Below the pieces are notes generated by a model. The model did not search any database and had not been told where the DNA came from. It worked only from the letters and a program-made list of their open reading frames with translations. DNA of 64,000 nucleotides, from NCBI RefSeq assembly GCF_025717005.1, contig NZ_JAOVZU010000009.1, positions 159,452 through 223,451 on the forward strand. The letters are read 5' to 3'. The DNA comes from Actinotalea endophytica. Lineage in GTDB: Bacteria; Actinomycetota; Actinomycetes; Actinomycetales; Cellulomonadaceae. The position numbers and the translations under genes were made by a program. How positions within the stretch are numbered: position 1 is the first letter of the stretch; every line of letters starts with the position of its first letter. Shown here one piece after another: positions 26,091 through 34,424 of the stretch.

Positions 26091-27617
26091 GTGACGCTCG
26101 CCATCGACCGCTCGCTCGACTGGCCCGTCGTCCCTGACCGTCGTGGTGCCGCCGTCGAGCCGCGCCGGTCCTGGGCGTCCCCCCAGCCTGTCGAGTACCG
26201 CGGTACGCCGTTCAACGACGCCGCGCTCACGTCCCAGCGATGGCCGCGCATCGCGACGGTCTACCGGCACCGCACCATCGCCCTCGACGCGGTCTTCGCC
26301 ATGGTGGTCTCGGCCGCCTTCCTGATCGGTGTCCTCGGCCCCGTGTGGGACGTCGTCTTCCTGGCGGCCTCGACGGCCGCCGTCTTCTGCCTGCTGGTCT
26401 GGATGCGCCAGGGCTACGACCCCCGCCTGCTCGGCGACGGGCCCGAGGAGTTCCAGGCCGTGCTGCGCGCCGGCGCCATCGGCGCCGCCATCGTCATGGC
26501 GTTCTCGTACGCGACCAAGGCCGAGGTGTCGCGCCTGCTCGTCTTCGTCGGGGCCCCGACGCTGATCGCCGTCGTCGCGCTGGTCCGCTACGCCCACCGG
26601 CGCTTCCTGCACCACGCCCGCGCCGACGGCCTCGCGATGCGGAACACCGTCGTGGTGGGCCCGGAGGAGGACGTCGAGCGGATCGCGCGGCGACTGAGCC
26701 GGTCGAGCCACCACGGCTACCGGCTCACCGGGGTATGCCTGCCGAGCGTCGGTCAGGTCGAGGACGTCGCCGACCTACCGGTGGTCGGGGCGGTCGCGGA
26801 CGTCGCCCAGGTCGTGGTGGACCGCGCGGTCGACGTCGTGGTGGTCGCCGGTCCGGCGCTGTCGCCCGATGCGCTGCGTCGTCTGTCCTGGGCGCTCGAC
26901 CGGGTCGGAGCCCAGCTGGTCGTGGTTCCGGGGCTGGTCGAGGTCACCGGGCCCCGGATCACGCTGCGCCCCACGGCGGGTCTCTCGCTGCTCGAGCTCG
27001 AGGTCGCCGCACCTCGTCGCCGGCTGATCGCCAAGACCGCGATGGACCGGATCGCCGGTGCTCTCCTGCTGATGGTCGCCTCGCCGATCATCGCGCTCGC
27101 CGCACTGTCGGTGCGTGCGACGTCGCGCGGGCCGGCCTTCTACCGCCAGACCCGGGTCGGGGTCGACGGCGCACCGTTCACCATGTGGAAGCTGCGCAGC
27201 ATGTACGTCGACGCGGACCGCCGGCGCTCGAAGCTCGCCGAGCAGAGCGACGGCAACGGGATGCTCTTCAAGATGCGTGACGACCCGCGGGTCACCCCGG
27301 TCGGTCGCGTCCTGCGGCGCTACTCGCTGGACGAGCTGCCCCAGCTGTTCAACGTGGTGCGCGGCGAGATGTCGCTCGTCGGGCCGCGCCCGCCGCTCGG
27401 CGAGGAGGTCGCCCGGTACGAGGACGCCGCCCATCGGCGCCTGCGGGTGCGTCCCGGGCTGACCGGGCTGTGGCAGGTCTCCGGCCGCTCGGACCTGTCG
27501 TGGGAGGAGTCGGTCCGGCTCGACCTGCGCTACGTCGACAACTGGTCGGTCATGATGGACCTGATGATCCTCTGGAAGACCCTGCGGGCCGTGCTGCGGC
27601 CCAGCGGCGCTTACTGA
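26091..27617 (+). CDS. Polyprenyl-phosphate sugar-1-phosphate transferase
   Basis: 508 residues, GTG start. It is a WcaJ/WbaP-type initiating enzyme that attaches sugar-1-phosphate to undecaprenyl phosphate. The N-terminal half holds four or five membrane helices (from about residue 65) and a CoA-binding-like central domain (NTVVVGPEEDVERIARRL). The catalytic C-terminal domain starts at KTAMDRIAGALLL and shows FYRQTRVGVDGAPFTMWKLRSM, LDELPQLFNVVRGEMSLVGP and RPGLTGLWQVSGRSDLSWEE. It begins the exopolysaccharide locus and is the only initiating transferase seen in the window. Confidence 0.94.
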   Translation: MTLAIDRSLDWPVVPDRRGAAVEPRRSWASPQPVEYRGTPFNDAALTSQRWPRIATVYRHRTIALDAVFAMVVSAAFLIGVLGPVWDVVFLAASTAAVFCLLVWMRQGYDPRLLGDGPEEFQAVLRAGAIGAAIVMAFSYATKAEVSRLLVFVGAPTLIAVVALVRYAHRRFLHHARADGLAMRNTVVVGPEEDVERIARRLSRSSHHGYRLTGVCLPSVGQVEDVADLPVVGAVADVAQVVVDRAVDVVVVAGPALSPDALRRLSWALDRVGAQLVVVPGLVEVTGPRITLRPTAGLSLLELEVAAPRRRLIAKTAMDRIAGALLLMVASPIIALAALSVRATSRGPAFYRQTRVGVDGAPFTMWKLRSMYVDADRRRSKLAEQSDGNGMLFKMRDDPRVTPVGRVLRRYSLDELPQLFNVVRGEMSLVGPRPPLGEEVARYEDAAHRRLRVRPGLTGLWQVSGRSDLSWEESVRLDLRYVDNWSVMMDLMILWKTLRAVLRPSGAY

Positions 27618-27621
27618 CCCA

Positions 27622-27754
27622 CGACGACTCCGCCGACCGCGTGCCGGTCGAGGGGGGGGGGGGGGGCGGGGGGGGGGGGGGGGGGGCCGGGGGGGGGGGG
27701 GGGGGGGGGCGGGGGGGGGCACCCCCGACGCCTCCGCCGACCGCGTGCCGGTCG
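27622..27754. repeat. Poly-G tract between duplicated 29-bp sequences (suspect assembly)
   Basis: Positions 27652-27719 are almost only G with a few C. They are flanked by a 29-bp direct repeat (27622-27650 and 27726-27754, one mismatch; 23 bp identical, CTCCGCCGACCG...GTCG). The second copy runs into the strong GC hairpin at 27756. Nothing coding is affected. This looks like a sequencing or assembly artefact at a hard hairpin rather than biology. Confidence 0.85.
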
Positions 27755-27755
27755 C

Positions 27756-27797
27756 CGCGACGGGGCCCCGGGCCGGGCGGACCGGGGCCCCGTCGCG
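27756..27797. terminator. Bidirectional GC hairpin between convergent genes
   Basis: CGCGACGGGGCCCCGG (27756-27771) pairs perfectly with CCGGGGCCCCGTCGCG (27782-27797). It lies between the ends of the sugar transferase (+) and the first beta-helix gene (-), so it can serve both. Confidence 0.8.
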
Positions 27798-27805
27798 TCG
27801 TGGGA

Positions 27806-30319
27806 TCAGCCGCGGTTGACCTTGAAGGCCGTCCCGTCGCTGAAGGTGTTCCCGGAGATGGTCGAGATGCTCGACGTCGTGAGCGGCGTGATCACCGCGC
27901 AGTGGTCGATGCTCTGCCCGACGCCGAAGGCGTTGTCGAGGATCTGCAGGCCCTGCACCGGGCCGTAGGACTTCTCGGCGACGTTGATCGTGCACACGCC
28001 GTTGTCGGCGATGTTGCCGGCGAAGGTGAGGTTCGAGACGGCGGCCCGGTCCTGGGTGATCATCAGGCCCGCGTTGGTCGAGCCGGTGAGCACGTTGTTC
28101 CGGATCTCGATGTTCGAGCCACCCTGGATCTGGATGCTGTCCGAGTGGGTGTCGTGCCCGGCCGGGGTGGTCGCGTAGTAGAGGTTGTCGTGCAGCCACG
28201 AGTCCTCGACGACCACGTTCCCGCCGGTCAGCTTGATCGCGTCGACGACGCCGTGGACGTTGACCCGGGTGAAGGTCACGTTGTTGCCGACGAAGCCGTC
28301 GACGCCCCAGGTCGGGTAGTCCGCCACGATCTCGGAGTCGATGATCCGCACGCCCGTGTAGCCGGAGCTCTGCACCAGGGCCATCTCGGTCGTCAGCCCG
28401 TCACGGCCGCGGACCACGGTGTTGATCACCGTGACGTTCGCAGCCTTGATGCGCAGGTAGCCGCGGATGTCGAGCGAGTCGACGACGGCGCCCGGCGTGG
28501 TGATCGTCAGGTCACCCTCGTGCACGGTGAGCGCGGTGCCGGCGGGCACGCCGGTCGTGGTCGGGCCGGGGACCTGGGACTGCGCGGGCGCGACGTCGGG
28601 CGCCGGCGTGGGCTCCGGGGTCGGCTCGGGCGTGGGCTCCGGGGTCGGCTCCGGGGTGGGCTCGGGAGCGGGGGCCTCGATGGTCACGGTGAGGCACGGG
28701 AAGGTCGTGCTCGAGCCCGGGCCGACGTTGATGCCGGTCGCGCAGACCTCGTGGGTCCCGGGAGCGGCCGGCAGCACTCCGGTGAAGCCGGTGGAGTCGC
28801 CGTACTGCGGGAACACCTTCGCGACGTCCGGACGCGGGCTGCCGGTGGTCAGGTCGCTCCGCACGCCGTCGATCGCCACCGCGACCGTGATGGGGTCGGT
28901 GCTGTCGGGGTCCGCGGCCCAGCCGGCCACGGTGATCGAGTCGGTCCCGGCCGTCACCTTGTCGAGGTGGCCGACGACGTCGTGCTTGAGGACGGCGACG
29001 GTCCGGCAGCCGAGGTCGGTGTCGGAGCCGAAGCCGACGTTCGTCGCGGTGACGCAGACCGTGTGCTCGCCGAGGGAGGCAGGAGCGGAGAGCGTGAACG
29101 AACCGGCAGCGGTGCTCGGCTCGAGCGCGACACCGGCGGCAGCGACCGTGGTGGCCGTGGTCGTGGTCGGCGCACCGTCGATCGAGACCTGCAGCTTCAC
29201 CGGGTCGAGCGTGTCGGCGTCGGTGACCCAGCCGGTGAGGAGGATGCCACGGGTCGACAGGTCCTCGGTCGCGGCGGTGAGCTCCCCGACCGGCGAGTGC
29301 TCGAGGACGGTGACGGTGCGGCAGCCGAGCGCGGTGTCGCTGTAGCCCTCGACGTCGAGCGCGACCGCACACACGGTGTGCTGGCCGGGGTCGGCGGCGA
29401 GGTCCGCGGTGAAGCCGTACGGGGTCGTCGCGGAGGCCTGGACGACGCCGGCGTCCGCGCCGTCGAGAGTCAGGGCCACCGGGGTCTGCGCGGCGCTGTC
29501 CGCGTCGTTCGCCCACCCGATGACCTGCAGGCCGCCCAGCCCGGTGTCGGTCACGGAGGAGAGCTCACCCTCGGGCGCACGCCCGACCACGGTGACCTCC
29601 ATGCAGGGGAACGTGGTGTCGCTGGTCCCGGCGATGTCCAACGCGGTCGCGCAGACCTCGTACGTGCCGGGCGCGGCGGGGATCTGGCCGGAGAAGCCCA
29701 CGGCGGAACCGAGGTCGGGGATCGCCTTGGCGACGTCCGCCCGCTCCTCGGACGCGGTGAGCGTCGCGGCGGGCACGCCGTTGAGCGAGATCTCGACGTC
29801 GACCGGGTAGGACGAGTCGCGGTCGGCCGCCCAGCCCGCGACGTCGATCGCGCCGAGCGTCGGAGTCGCGGCGTCGAGGTGCCCCACGGGCGCCTGGTCG
29901 GCCACGGGCACGTCGACGGTCACGCACGGGAAGGTCTTGTCGCTCCCGGAGCCGATGTTCACGGCCCGCACGCAGACCTTCTGCGAGCCGCCGGGGGCTG
30001 CGGCGTTCACCGAGAAGCCTCGGTACCCGCCGGCCGCGGTGAAGACGCGCGCGACATCGGGGCGCGGCTGGTTGGCGAGGGTCGAGGTCGACCCGCCTGC
30101 CACGGTGACCACGACGGTGACGCTGGCCGTCGAGTCCGGGTCCCAGGCCCAGCCCTCGACGTGCACGCCGCCGTCGACGCCGACGACCACGTCGACGTTG
30201 CCCACCGGCTTGCCGGTCTTCGGCACGGCGTCGGCCGCGCTCGGTGCCAGGACAAGTCCGGCTACGGTGAGGAGCAGTGCCGCGGCTCGGCCCCGGCCCC
30301 TCCAGTGTCGCGCTGTCAT
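27806..30319 (-). CDS. Secreted beta-helix protein with GWAxDPD repeats (copy 1)
   Basis: 837 residues. Signal peptide with cleavage near SAADA (residues 1-31). Residues about 36-565 form six repeats of 85-95 residues, with the pattern PVGxLD..V.GWAxDPDS..., often RPDVAxxFP, then VCxxAxNxGxGSDxxFPC. Each repeat carries a Cys pair about 15 residues apart. A Pro-Glu-Pro-Thr linker (about 570-590) leads to a right-handed parallel beta-helix (about 600-837). That domain has short Asn/Val repeats (VTVINTVVRG, ITQDRAAVSNLTF) and ends GTAFKVNRG. It is the most diverged of four paralogs. Beta-helix folds are common in polysaccharide lyases and depolymerases; I cannot assign catalytic residues, so glycan binding is equally possible. 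Confidence 0.85.
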   Translation of the reverse strand: MTARHWRGRGRAAALLLTVAGLVLAPSAADAVPKTGKPVGNVDVVVGVDGGVHVEGWAWDPDSTASVTVVVTVAGGSTSTLANQPRPDVARVFTAAGGYRGFSVNAAAPGGSQKVCVRAVNIGSGSDKTFPCVTVDVPVADQAPVGHLDAATPTLGAIDVAGWAADRDSSYPVDVEISLNGVPAATLTASEERADVAKAIPDLGSAVGFSGQIPAAPGTYEVCATALDIAGTSDTTFPCMEVTVVGRAPEGELSSVTDTGLGGLQVIGWANDADSAAQTPVALTLDGADAGVVQASATTPYGFTADLAADPGQHTVCAVALDVEGYSDTALGCRTVTVLEHSPVGELTAATEDLSTRGILLTGWVTDADTLDPVKLQVSIDGAPTTTTATTVAAAGVALEPSTAAGSFTLSAPASLGEHTVCVTATNVGFGSDTDLGCRTVAVLKHDVVGHLDKVTAGTDSITVAGWAADPDSTDPITVAVAIDGVRSDLTTGSPRPDVAKVFPQYGDSTGFTGVLPAAPGTHEVCATGINVGPGSSTTFPCLTVTIEAPAPEPTPEPTPEPTPEPTPEPTPAPDVAPAQSQVPGPTTTGVPAGTALTVHEGDLTITTPGAVVDSLDIRGYLRIKAANVTVINTVVRGRDGLTTEMALVQSSGYTGVRIIDSEIVADYPTWGVDGFVGNNVTFTRVNVHGVVDAIKLTGGNVVVEDSWLHDNLYYATTPAGHDTHSDSIQIQGGSNIEIRNNVLTGSTNAGLMITQDRAAVSNLTFAGNIADNGVCTINVAEKSYGPVQGLQILDNAFGVGQSIDHCAVITPLTTSSISTISGNTFSDGTAFKVNRG

Positions 30320-30352
30320 GTTGTGTGTCCCCCTCGCTAGGAGCGATGTTGA

Positions 30353-30368
30353 TCACCCGATCGGGTGC
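30353..30368 (-). promoter_or_regulatory. TCACCC-N4-GGGTG palindrome upstream of beta-helix copy 1
   Basis: TCACCCGATCGGGTGC is a near-perfect inverted repeat 34 bases upstream of the ATG at 30319 (minus strand). The ribosome-binding region GCGAGGGGGAC lies in between. The same palindrome occurs before the other three beta-helix genes. Confidence 0.6.
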
Positions 30369-30523
30369 GTCCATCCGAGGGATCGGCAGCGAGGGGGAGT
30401 GCTGAGGGTTTTGCAGGTGGTGACTGTCTCGCCACGAGGTGGCAAAACGGTGCGATCCGGGCAGGTGTGGCGAGCGTCACACCGGTTCCCGGCAACGACG
30501 TGGCTCACCGGCACACGGGCATG

Positions 30524-30564
30524 CACGAGGGGCCCCGTCCGGCGTGCGGACGGGGCCCCTCGTG
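30524..30564 (-). terminator. Terminator of beta-helix copy 2
   Basis: CACGAGGGGCCCCGTCC (30524-30540) pairs perfectly over 17 bp with GGACGGGGCCCCTCGTG (30548-30564), starting nine bases beyond the stop of the gene at 30573. Confidence 0.85.
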
Positions 30565-30572
30565 GTGCGGGC

Positions 30573-32243
30573 TCAGTTGCCGGGCGAGACCCGGAAGGTG
30601 GGGCCGTCGGTGAAGGGGTTGGCGGTGATCGTGGAGATCTTCGTGGTGGAGTCCGGGCCGATCACGGCGCAGTGCGGGTTGAGCTGGCCGGCGCCGAACA
30701 CGTTGTCGGCGATGGTCAGGCCATGGATCGGGCCGTAGGACTTCTCGGCGATGTTGATCGTGCACGCGCCGTCGTCGGCACGGTTGTTGGTGAACGTGAC
30801 GTTGGAGACGTCTCCGCGGTCCTGGGTGATGATCATCCCGGAGTTGCGGGTCGAGGTGAGCACCGAGTTGCGCACGGTGATGTTGGTGCCGACCTGGATC
30901 TGCACGTTGTCGTTGTGCGTGTCGCCGCCGGAGGGCGTGCTGGCGTAGTAGAGGTTGTCGTGCAGCCACGAGTCCTCGACTGTCACGTTGTCGCCGGTGA
31001 TCTTCACCGAGTCGACCACGCCGTGGATGTTGACCCGGGTCAGGGTGAACCCGGACCCGACGATCCCGTCGATGCCCCAGGTCGGGTACTGCGCGACGAG
31101 CTCGGAGTCGATGATCTTCGTCCCGGTCGACGAGGCCTGGACCAGGGACATCGAGCCGGTCAGGCCGGACGCGCCGCGCACGATGGTGTTCTTCACGGTC
31201 ACGTTCGGGGCCTTGATCCGCAGGTAGCCGCGGATGTCCAGGTTGGAGATCACCGCACCGGGGGTGGTGACCGTCAGGTCACCGTGGTGCACCGTCAACG
31301 ACGTCCCCGCCGGCACGCCGACCGGCAACGACCACGACGACGGCGTTCCGGTCGTCGGGCTCGGGCTCGGTGACGGGCTCGGCGATGCCGTCGGGCTCGG
31401 TGACGGGCTCGGGCTCGGCGATGTCGTCGGGGTCGGGGTCGGGGTCGCTGATGCGGTCCCGGCCGGCAGGTCGAGCGTGCGGCAGCCGAGCGGGGTGTCG
31501 CTGCCCGGGCCGACGTTGAGTGCCACGGCACAGACCTTCGTCGAGCCGGACAACCCGGAGAGCGACGAGGACCATCCGGTCGCTCCGTCGGCCCACGGGA
31601 TCACGGTGGGCACGTCGGGCCGCGCTTCACCGGTCGAGACGGTGCTGGTCGCGTCGCCGGCGGTGAGCCGCACGGACACGGCGCCGGTGGCGTTCATGTC
31701 GTCGGCCCATCCTCGGACCGTCACGGTGCCGTCGTCCTGGGCGGCGACCACGTCGAGCGAACCCACCGGGTCGTCGTTCACGACGTTCACGGTGCGGCAC
31801 GGGAACGAGCGGTCGGAGCCGGGGCCGACGTTCTGCGCGACCACGCAGATCGTGATCTCGCCGCCGCGGGTCGGCACGGTGGTCGCGAAGCCGCGGTTGC
31901 TCCCGGCCTCGGGGAAGACCCGCGCGACGTCCGGTCGGTAGGCGGTGGCGGTCTTGACCACCGTCTGGCTACCGACGTGGAGCTCGACGGTCACCGGATC
32001 GGTGGTGTCGGGATCCCACGCCCAGCCCTCGACGCGGACGCCTCCGTCCACGGCGACGACCTTGTCGACGTTGCCGATCGGCGGACCGGTGCGGGTCGCG
32101 GCCTGGGCCGAGGACGCGGTCGTCGCGACGAGCGCCGCCACGGCGAGGACGGCGAAGCCCGTGCGACGGCGCGAGGGGCGAGTGGTGGTGGGGGCGGCAT
32201 GTCGACCCCTGGCGACGGCCAGGGTATGGCGGCCATGCGTCAT
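30573..32243 (-). CDS. Secreted beta-helix protein, two-repeat N-terminus (copy 2)
   Basis: 556 residues from ATG 32243, chosen because it starts the signal peptide (RRRTGFAVLAVAALVATTASSAQA); the frame is open to 32357. Two repeats of the GWAxDPD type follow (GNVDKVVAVDGGVRVEGWAW; PVGSLDVVAAQDDGTVTVRG), each with a Cys pair. A Ser/Pro/Thr linker with repeated SPSP leads to the shared beta-helix module (about 310-556), beginning SWSLPVGVPAGTSLTVHHGD. The C-terminal ~245 codons are almost identical in DNA to copies 3 and 4. The Ser/Thr/Pro linker is a likely target for protein mannosylation (inference from Pmt). Confidence 0.85.
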   Translation of the reverse strand: MTHGRHTLAVARGRHAAPTTTRPSRRRTGFAVLAVAALVATTASSAQAATRTGPPIGNVDKVVAVDGGVRVEGWAWDPDTTDPVTVELHVGSQTVVKTATAYRPDVARVFPEAGSNRGFATTVPTRGGEITICVVAQNVGPGSDRSFPCRTVNVVNDDPVGSLDVVAAQDDGTVTVRGWADDMNATGAVSVRLTAGDATSTVSTGEARPDVPTVIPWADGATGWSSSLSGLSGSTKVCAVALNVGPGSDTPLGCRTLDLPAGTASATPTPTPTTSPSPSPSPSPTASPSPSPSPSPTTGTPSSWSLPVGVPAGTSLTVHHGDLTVTTPGAVISNLDIRGYLRIKAPNVTVKNTIVRGASGLTGSMSLVQASSTGTKIIDSELVAQYPTWGIDGIVGSGFTLTRVNIHGVVDSVKITGDNVTVEDSWLHDNLYYASTPSGGDTHNDNVQIQVGTNITVRNSVLTSTRNSGMIITQDRGDVSNVTFTNNRADDGACTINIAEKSYGPIHGLTIADNVFGAGQLNPHCAVIGPDSTTKISTITANPFTDGPTFRVSPGN

Positions 32244-32372
32244 GCGGGTGCTCCATCTCGTCGGGCGGCTGTGCGTCGCTCGCGGGTTCGCACGGGAGTT
32301 CGCGCGGGCCGGTGTCGAGGGCCGGCATGGATAACGACGTGATGGAGATAGTGTCACGGAAATATAACGACG

Positions 32373-32388
32373 TCACCCATTCGGGTGA
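32373..32388 (-). promoter_or_regulatory. TCACCC-N4-GGGTGA palindrome upstream of copy 2
   Basis: TCACCCATTCGGGTGA is a 6+6 inverted repeat 130 bases before the start at 32243. An AT-rich stretch on the minus strand (TTATATTTCC, then TATCTC) follows and could hold the -10; the TTGTCCG box is not clear here. Confidence 0.65.
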
Positions 32389-32476
32389 GTGAGTTCGGCC
32401 ACAGTGGGCCATCTGTGCAGGTCAGAGCGACGTCCGGGGTGTCGAATTCGCATCCGAGGTCACCATCCGGGGGCAT

Positions 32477-32515
32477 GCGAAGGGCCCCGTCCGGGGGTCG
32501 GACGGGGCCCTTTGC
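32477..32515 (-). terminator. Terminator of beta-helix copy 3
   Basis: GCGAAGGGCCCCGTCC (32477-32492) pairs with GGACGGGGCCCTTTGC (32500-32515), with one G-T pair, just beyond the stop at 32527. Confidence 0.8.
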
Positions 32516-32526
32516 AGCTGCGGTGC

Positions 32527-34074
32527 TCAGGTGCCGGGGTTGACCCGGAACGCGGTCCCGTCGGTGAACGTGTTGCCGGTGATCGTGGAGATCGACGTGG
32601 TGGAGTCCGGGCCGATCACGGCGCAGTGGGAGTTGGTCTGGCCGGTGCCGAAGATGTTGTCGGTGATGGTCAGACCGTTGATCGGGCCGTAGGACTTCTC
32701 GGCGATGTTGATCGTGCACGAGCCGTCGTCGGCGTAGTTGTTGGTGAAGGTGACGTTGGAGACGTCGCCGGTGTCCTGGGTGATGATCATCCCGGTGTAG
32801 CGGGTCGAGGTGAGCACCGAGTTGCGCACGGTGATGTTGGTGCCGACCTGGATCTGGATGTTGTCGTTGTGGGTGTCGTGGCCCGAGGGCGTGCTGGCGT
32901 AGTAGAGGTTGTCGTGCAGCCACGAGGAGTCGATGGTCACGTTGTCGCCGGTGATCTTCACCGAGTCGACCACGCCGTGGATGTTGACCCGGGTCAGGGT
33001 GAACCCGGACCCGACGATCCCGTCGATGCCCCAGGTCGGGTACTGCGCGACGAGCTCGGAGTCGATGATCTTCGTCCCGGTGGACGAGGCCTGGACCAGG
33101 GCCATGGACCCGGTCAGGCCGGACGCGCCGCGCACGATGGTGTTCTTCACCGTCACGTTCGGGGCCTTGATCCGCAGGTAGCCGCGGATGTCCAGGTTGG
33201 AGATCACCGCACCGGCGGTGGTGACCGTCAGGTCACCGTTGTGCACCGTCAGCGACGTCCCCGCCGGCACACCTGCTGCGACCTGGTCCGGGCCGGTCGG
33301 CGCGAGGGTCCAGACGCCGCCGTGGGAGCTGACGTACTCGTCGCTCGCGATGAGCTGGCCGATCACCTGCTCGAGCCGGGTGCCGCGCTGGATGGCGGTG
33401 ACCCAGGTGGTCCGGCCGGACGAGTCGATCTTGCGGCCGAGCAGGTCGCGGTAGAAGCCGTCGATCACCGTGCCCAGGTGCTCGGCCGAGTTCAGGAAGC
33501 CCATCGAGACCGAGTACCGCGAGGTCCCGGAGTGGAGCTTGCCCACCCAGTAGGAGACCTCCGAGCTCGACGCGCTCCGGCCGAGCACGTGCCGGTACAG
33601 ACGCGACACCCAGGTGGCGTCGGAGTTGCCGGACTGCTGGTAGTACTCCGGCGCCGCGAGGAAGCCTGCCTCCATGTTCTGCAGCGTCGAGCCCCTGCGC
33701 AGGAAGGCCAGCCACGAGGACATGCCGGCCGACTCGGGGCTGCGGCTGAGGTACGTCCAGTACGAGCTCTTGATCAGGCGGCTGCGGTACTCGTCACTCG
33801 CGGTGATGGAGTTCGCGACGGCGATCCGCGGGGTCCCCGACATCAGTGCGGTCGTCCACGACGAGAGGCCCGCGCTGTCCGGCTTTCGGTCGAACAGGTC
33901 GCTGTACACCGACGTCACGTAGGTGCGGATCTTCTCCTCCGCGGTGGTGGCGGCGTGCGCCGGTGAGGCGGGCGCCACCATGACCACGAGGGTCGCCAGG
34001 GCTGCTGCGACCGCGGCGGCGCGCTTGCGCACACCGGGTCGGAGGGAACGAGAGAATGGCCCTGCGGTGATCAC
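32527..34074 (-). CDS. Secreted DUF4214-beta-helix protein under c-di-GMP riboswitch (copy 3)
   Basis: 515 residues from GTG 34074. This start gives a clean signal peptide (MITAGPFSRSLRPGVRKRAA...APASPAHA) and has GGAG seven bases upstream; the longer frame to 34317 would translate through the riboswitch. Mature residues about 45-245 are four DUF4214 repeats (VTSVYSDLFDRKPDSAGLSS; TYLSRSPESAGMSSWLAFL; YRHVLGRSASSSEVSYWVGK; FYRDLLGRKIDSSGRTTWVT). DUF4214 occurs in bacterial surface and S-layer-like proteins. The shared beta-helix module follows (about 262-515), starting GVPAGTSLTVHNGDLTVTTAG. Its DNA is nearly identical to copies 2 and 4. Confidence 0.87.
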   Translation of the reverse strand: MITAGPFSRSLRPGVRKRAAAVAAALATLVVMVAPASPAHAATTAEEKIRTYVTSVYSDLFDRKPDSAGLSSWTTALMSGTPRIAVANSITASDEYRSRLIKSSYWTYLSRSPESAGMSSWLAFLRRGSTLQNMEAGFLAAPEYYQQSGNSDATWVSRLYRHVLGRSASSSEVSYWVGKLHSGTSRYSVSMGFLNSAEHLGTVIDGFYRDLLGRKIDSSGRTTWVTAIQRGTRLEQVIGQLIASDEYVSSHGGVWTLAPTGPDQVAAGVPAGTSLTVHNGDLTVTTAGAVISNLDIRGYLRIKAPNVTVKNTIVRGASGLTGSMALVQASSTGTKIIDSELVAQYPTWGIDGIVGSGFTLTRVNIHGVVDSVKITGDNVTIDSSWLHDNLYYASTPSGHDTHNDNIQIQVGTNITVRNSVLTSTRYTGMIITQDTGDVSNVTFTNNYADDGSCTINIAEKSYGPINGLTITDNIFGTGQTNSHCAVIGPDSTTSISTITGNTFTDGTAFRVNPGT

Positions 34075-34085
34075 GTATGAGCTCC

Positions 34086-34165
34086 GTCGGTTCGGTAGCC
34101 TGGCTGGCCCTTGGAGGCCCCATGGCTTTGCGTCCCCGCCTCGCGGCGGGTTTGCCTTTTCGTCT
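34086..34165 (-). promoter_or_regulatory. c-di-GMP-I (GEMM) riboswitch
   Basis: On the minus strand the leader reads AAAAGGCAAACC, then the hairpin CCCGCC-GCGA-GGCGGG with a GNRA tetraloop, then GGGACGCAAAGCC, then a GC hairpin (GGGGCCTCCAAGGGCC), then AGCCAGGCTACCGAACCG. These are the invariant parts of the GEMM-I aptamer in the right order, including GGCAAACC, GACGCAAAGCC and the receptor-side GCTACCG. The aptamer ends about 14 bases before GTG 34074, and GGAG (34085-34082) touches its 3' edge, which suggests translational control. It is the only copy of GACGCAAAGCC I found in the window. Confidence 0.93.
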
Positions 34166-34217
34166 TCGGATGGTCGGCTCGAGCTGCACCCGGGCGGGGG
34201 CATCTCCTCACGATCGC

Positions 34218-34291
34218 TCACCCGTCCGGGTGGCGAGTGGGGGCGGTCGTGAGCGCCGTTCGTGTGAAAGTACAGGCGCTCGAAGGGTGAA
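34218..34291 (-). promoter_or_regulatory. Upstream region of copy 3: palindrome plus TTCACCC element
   Basis: The 350-base gap from 34075 to 34424 holds the riboswitch, this region and the end of the neighbouring gene. TCACCCGTCCGGGTGG (34218-34233) is a near-palindrome. Further upstream, TTCACCC on the minus strand (34291-34285) is followed after 16 bases by TTCACACGAACGG, which resembles the TTCACCC-N16-TTGTCCG architecture seen elsewhere. No clear -10 could be chosen. The remaining 34320-34424 shows only a weak GC hairpin near the stop of copy 4. Confidence 0.5.
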
Positions 34292-34424
34292 TTTCCAGGG
34301 ATTGTGAAGAAGATCACAGACGCATAACGGCCAGATCAACCCAAAACCGGACAACTCCCCGCAAGTCGTGACCCGTTCGGCGGAGCATCGTTCTCGAGCC
34401 GGCCGGCCCTGGCCGGCGCCCTGC

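Noticed and set aside
27652..27719. G-quadruplex regulatory element
   Set aside because: Flanking 29-bp duplication and near-pure G content fit a sequencing or assembly artefact better.
27470..30340. Plus-strand 956-codon frame through the poly-G tract and beta-helix copy 1
   Set aside because: Shadow frame; includes poly-Gly from the artefact tract and no recognisable domain. The minus strand gives a signal peptide and repeats.
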